A stretch of DNA of 12,490 bases from the NCBI GenBank assembly GCA_041666965.1, contig JBAYFX010000027.1, positions 1 to 12,490 of the forward strand. Reading direction: 5' to 3'. Positions 12,432-12,490 of the stretch are shown here, one piece after another. The position numbers and the translations under genes were made by a program. Numbering within the stretch: the first letter of the stretch is position 1; every line of letters begins with the position of its first letter. Below the pieces are notes generated by a model, which saw only the letters and a list, made by a program, of their open reading frames with translations, searched no databases and was not told the origin of the DNA. The DNA comes from JBAYFX01 sp041666965 (GTDB taxonomy: Bacteria > Patescibacteriota > Microgenomatia > UBA12405).

Positions 12432-12490
12432 ATGAACAAAAAAATGTTTGTCGGCAATTTGCCGTTTGTTACCACTGAAGAAGATTTAAA
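12432..12490 (+). CDS. RRM-type RNA-binding protein, N-terminal fragment (runs off the window)
   Basis: Only the first 19 complete codons are in the window. MNKKMFVGNLPFVTTEEDLK contains the RNP2 motif (MFVGNL) that opens an RNA-recognition motif, followed by the start of the first helix. Small single-RRM proteins of this type are known in cyanobacteria and other bacteria and bind RNA, some of them cold-induced. The start is supported by GGTGA 6 bases upstream and by the position of RNP2 close to the N-terminus. The leader with a hairpin over this site suggests control of translation, possibly by temperature or by the protein itself; this is inference. Confidence 0.9.
   Translation, partial: MNKKMFVGNLPFVTTEEDL

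Noticed and set aside
1..12490. CRISPR arrays, insertion sequences, tRNA genes.
   Set aside because: No direct-repeat arrays, transposase-like frames or GGTTCRA-type T-loops with matching acceptor stems were seen on either strand.

Overview
The window looks like part of a small, compact, AT-leaning bacterial genome, most plausibly a Candidate Phyla Radiation (Patescibacteria) member, perhaps Microgenomates-like. This is inferred from gene content: single-copy housekeeping genes outside their usual operons, many membrane-anchored proteins of unknown role, a GT2-GtrA fusion, a lamin-tail protein, a CAP protein, and an archaeal-type aspartyl-tRNA synthetase. UGA serves as a stop in the lamin-tail gene, which argues against the UGA-recoding CPR groups. 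No mobile element, CRISPR array or tRNA was seen.

Layout. 1-282 is the 3' end of a DsbA-like gene closed by a strong terminator. 354-1811 (+) holds an L,D-transpeptidase and two small six-cysteine proteins of unknown function. 1812-3414 (-) holds a small unknown protein and a GT2-GtrA fusion. trmD (3433-4089, +) fires divergently from that pair. 4072-8230 (-) is a five-gene tandem: gltX, a lamin-tail surface protein, a VanZ-like protein, a CAP-domain membrane protein and a three-helix membrane protein, with ATGA/TAATG overlaps or abutting ORFs in most steps. 8286-9323 (+) is a membrane-anchored unknown. 9311-12078 (-) holds a D,D-carboxypeptidase downstream of aspS, which is fused to a YbaK-type deacylase domain. 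12079-12431 has no convincing protein gene but is rich in RNA-like signals. 12432-12490 (+) begins an RRM RNA-binding protein.

Themes. Cell-wall and envelope genes (L,D-transpeptidase, D,D-carboxypeptidase, VanZ, GT2-GtrA, CAP, lamin-tail) are mixed with translation genes (gltX, aspS, trmD). The most striking pattern is regulatory. Nearly every gene with its own promoter has a -10 hexamer ending 4-8 bp, most often exactly 5 bp, before the start codon, so its mRNA should be leaderless. The RRM gene is the exception: its leader is about 50 nt and carries a Shine-Dalgarno-like GGTGA inside a hairpin. All three convergent gene pairs abut or overlap at their stops.

The best candidates for something new are the AspRS-YbaK fusion, the uniform leaderless promoter geometry, the 18-bp bidirectional trmD promoter, and a promoter-plus-terminator unit upstream of aspS that may encode a small RNA or an attenuator.
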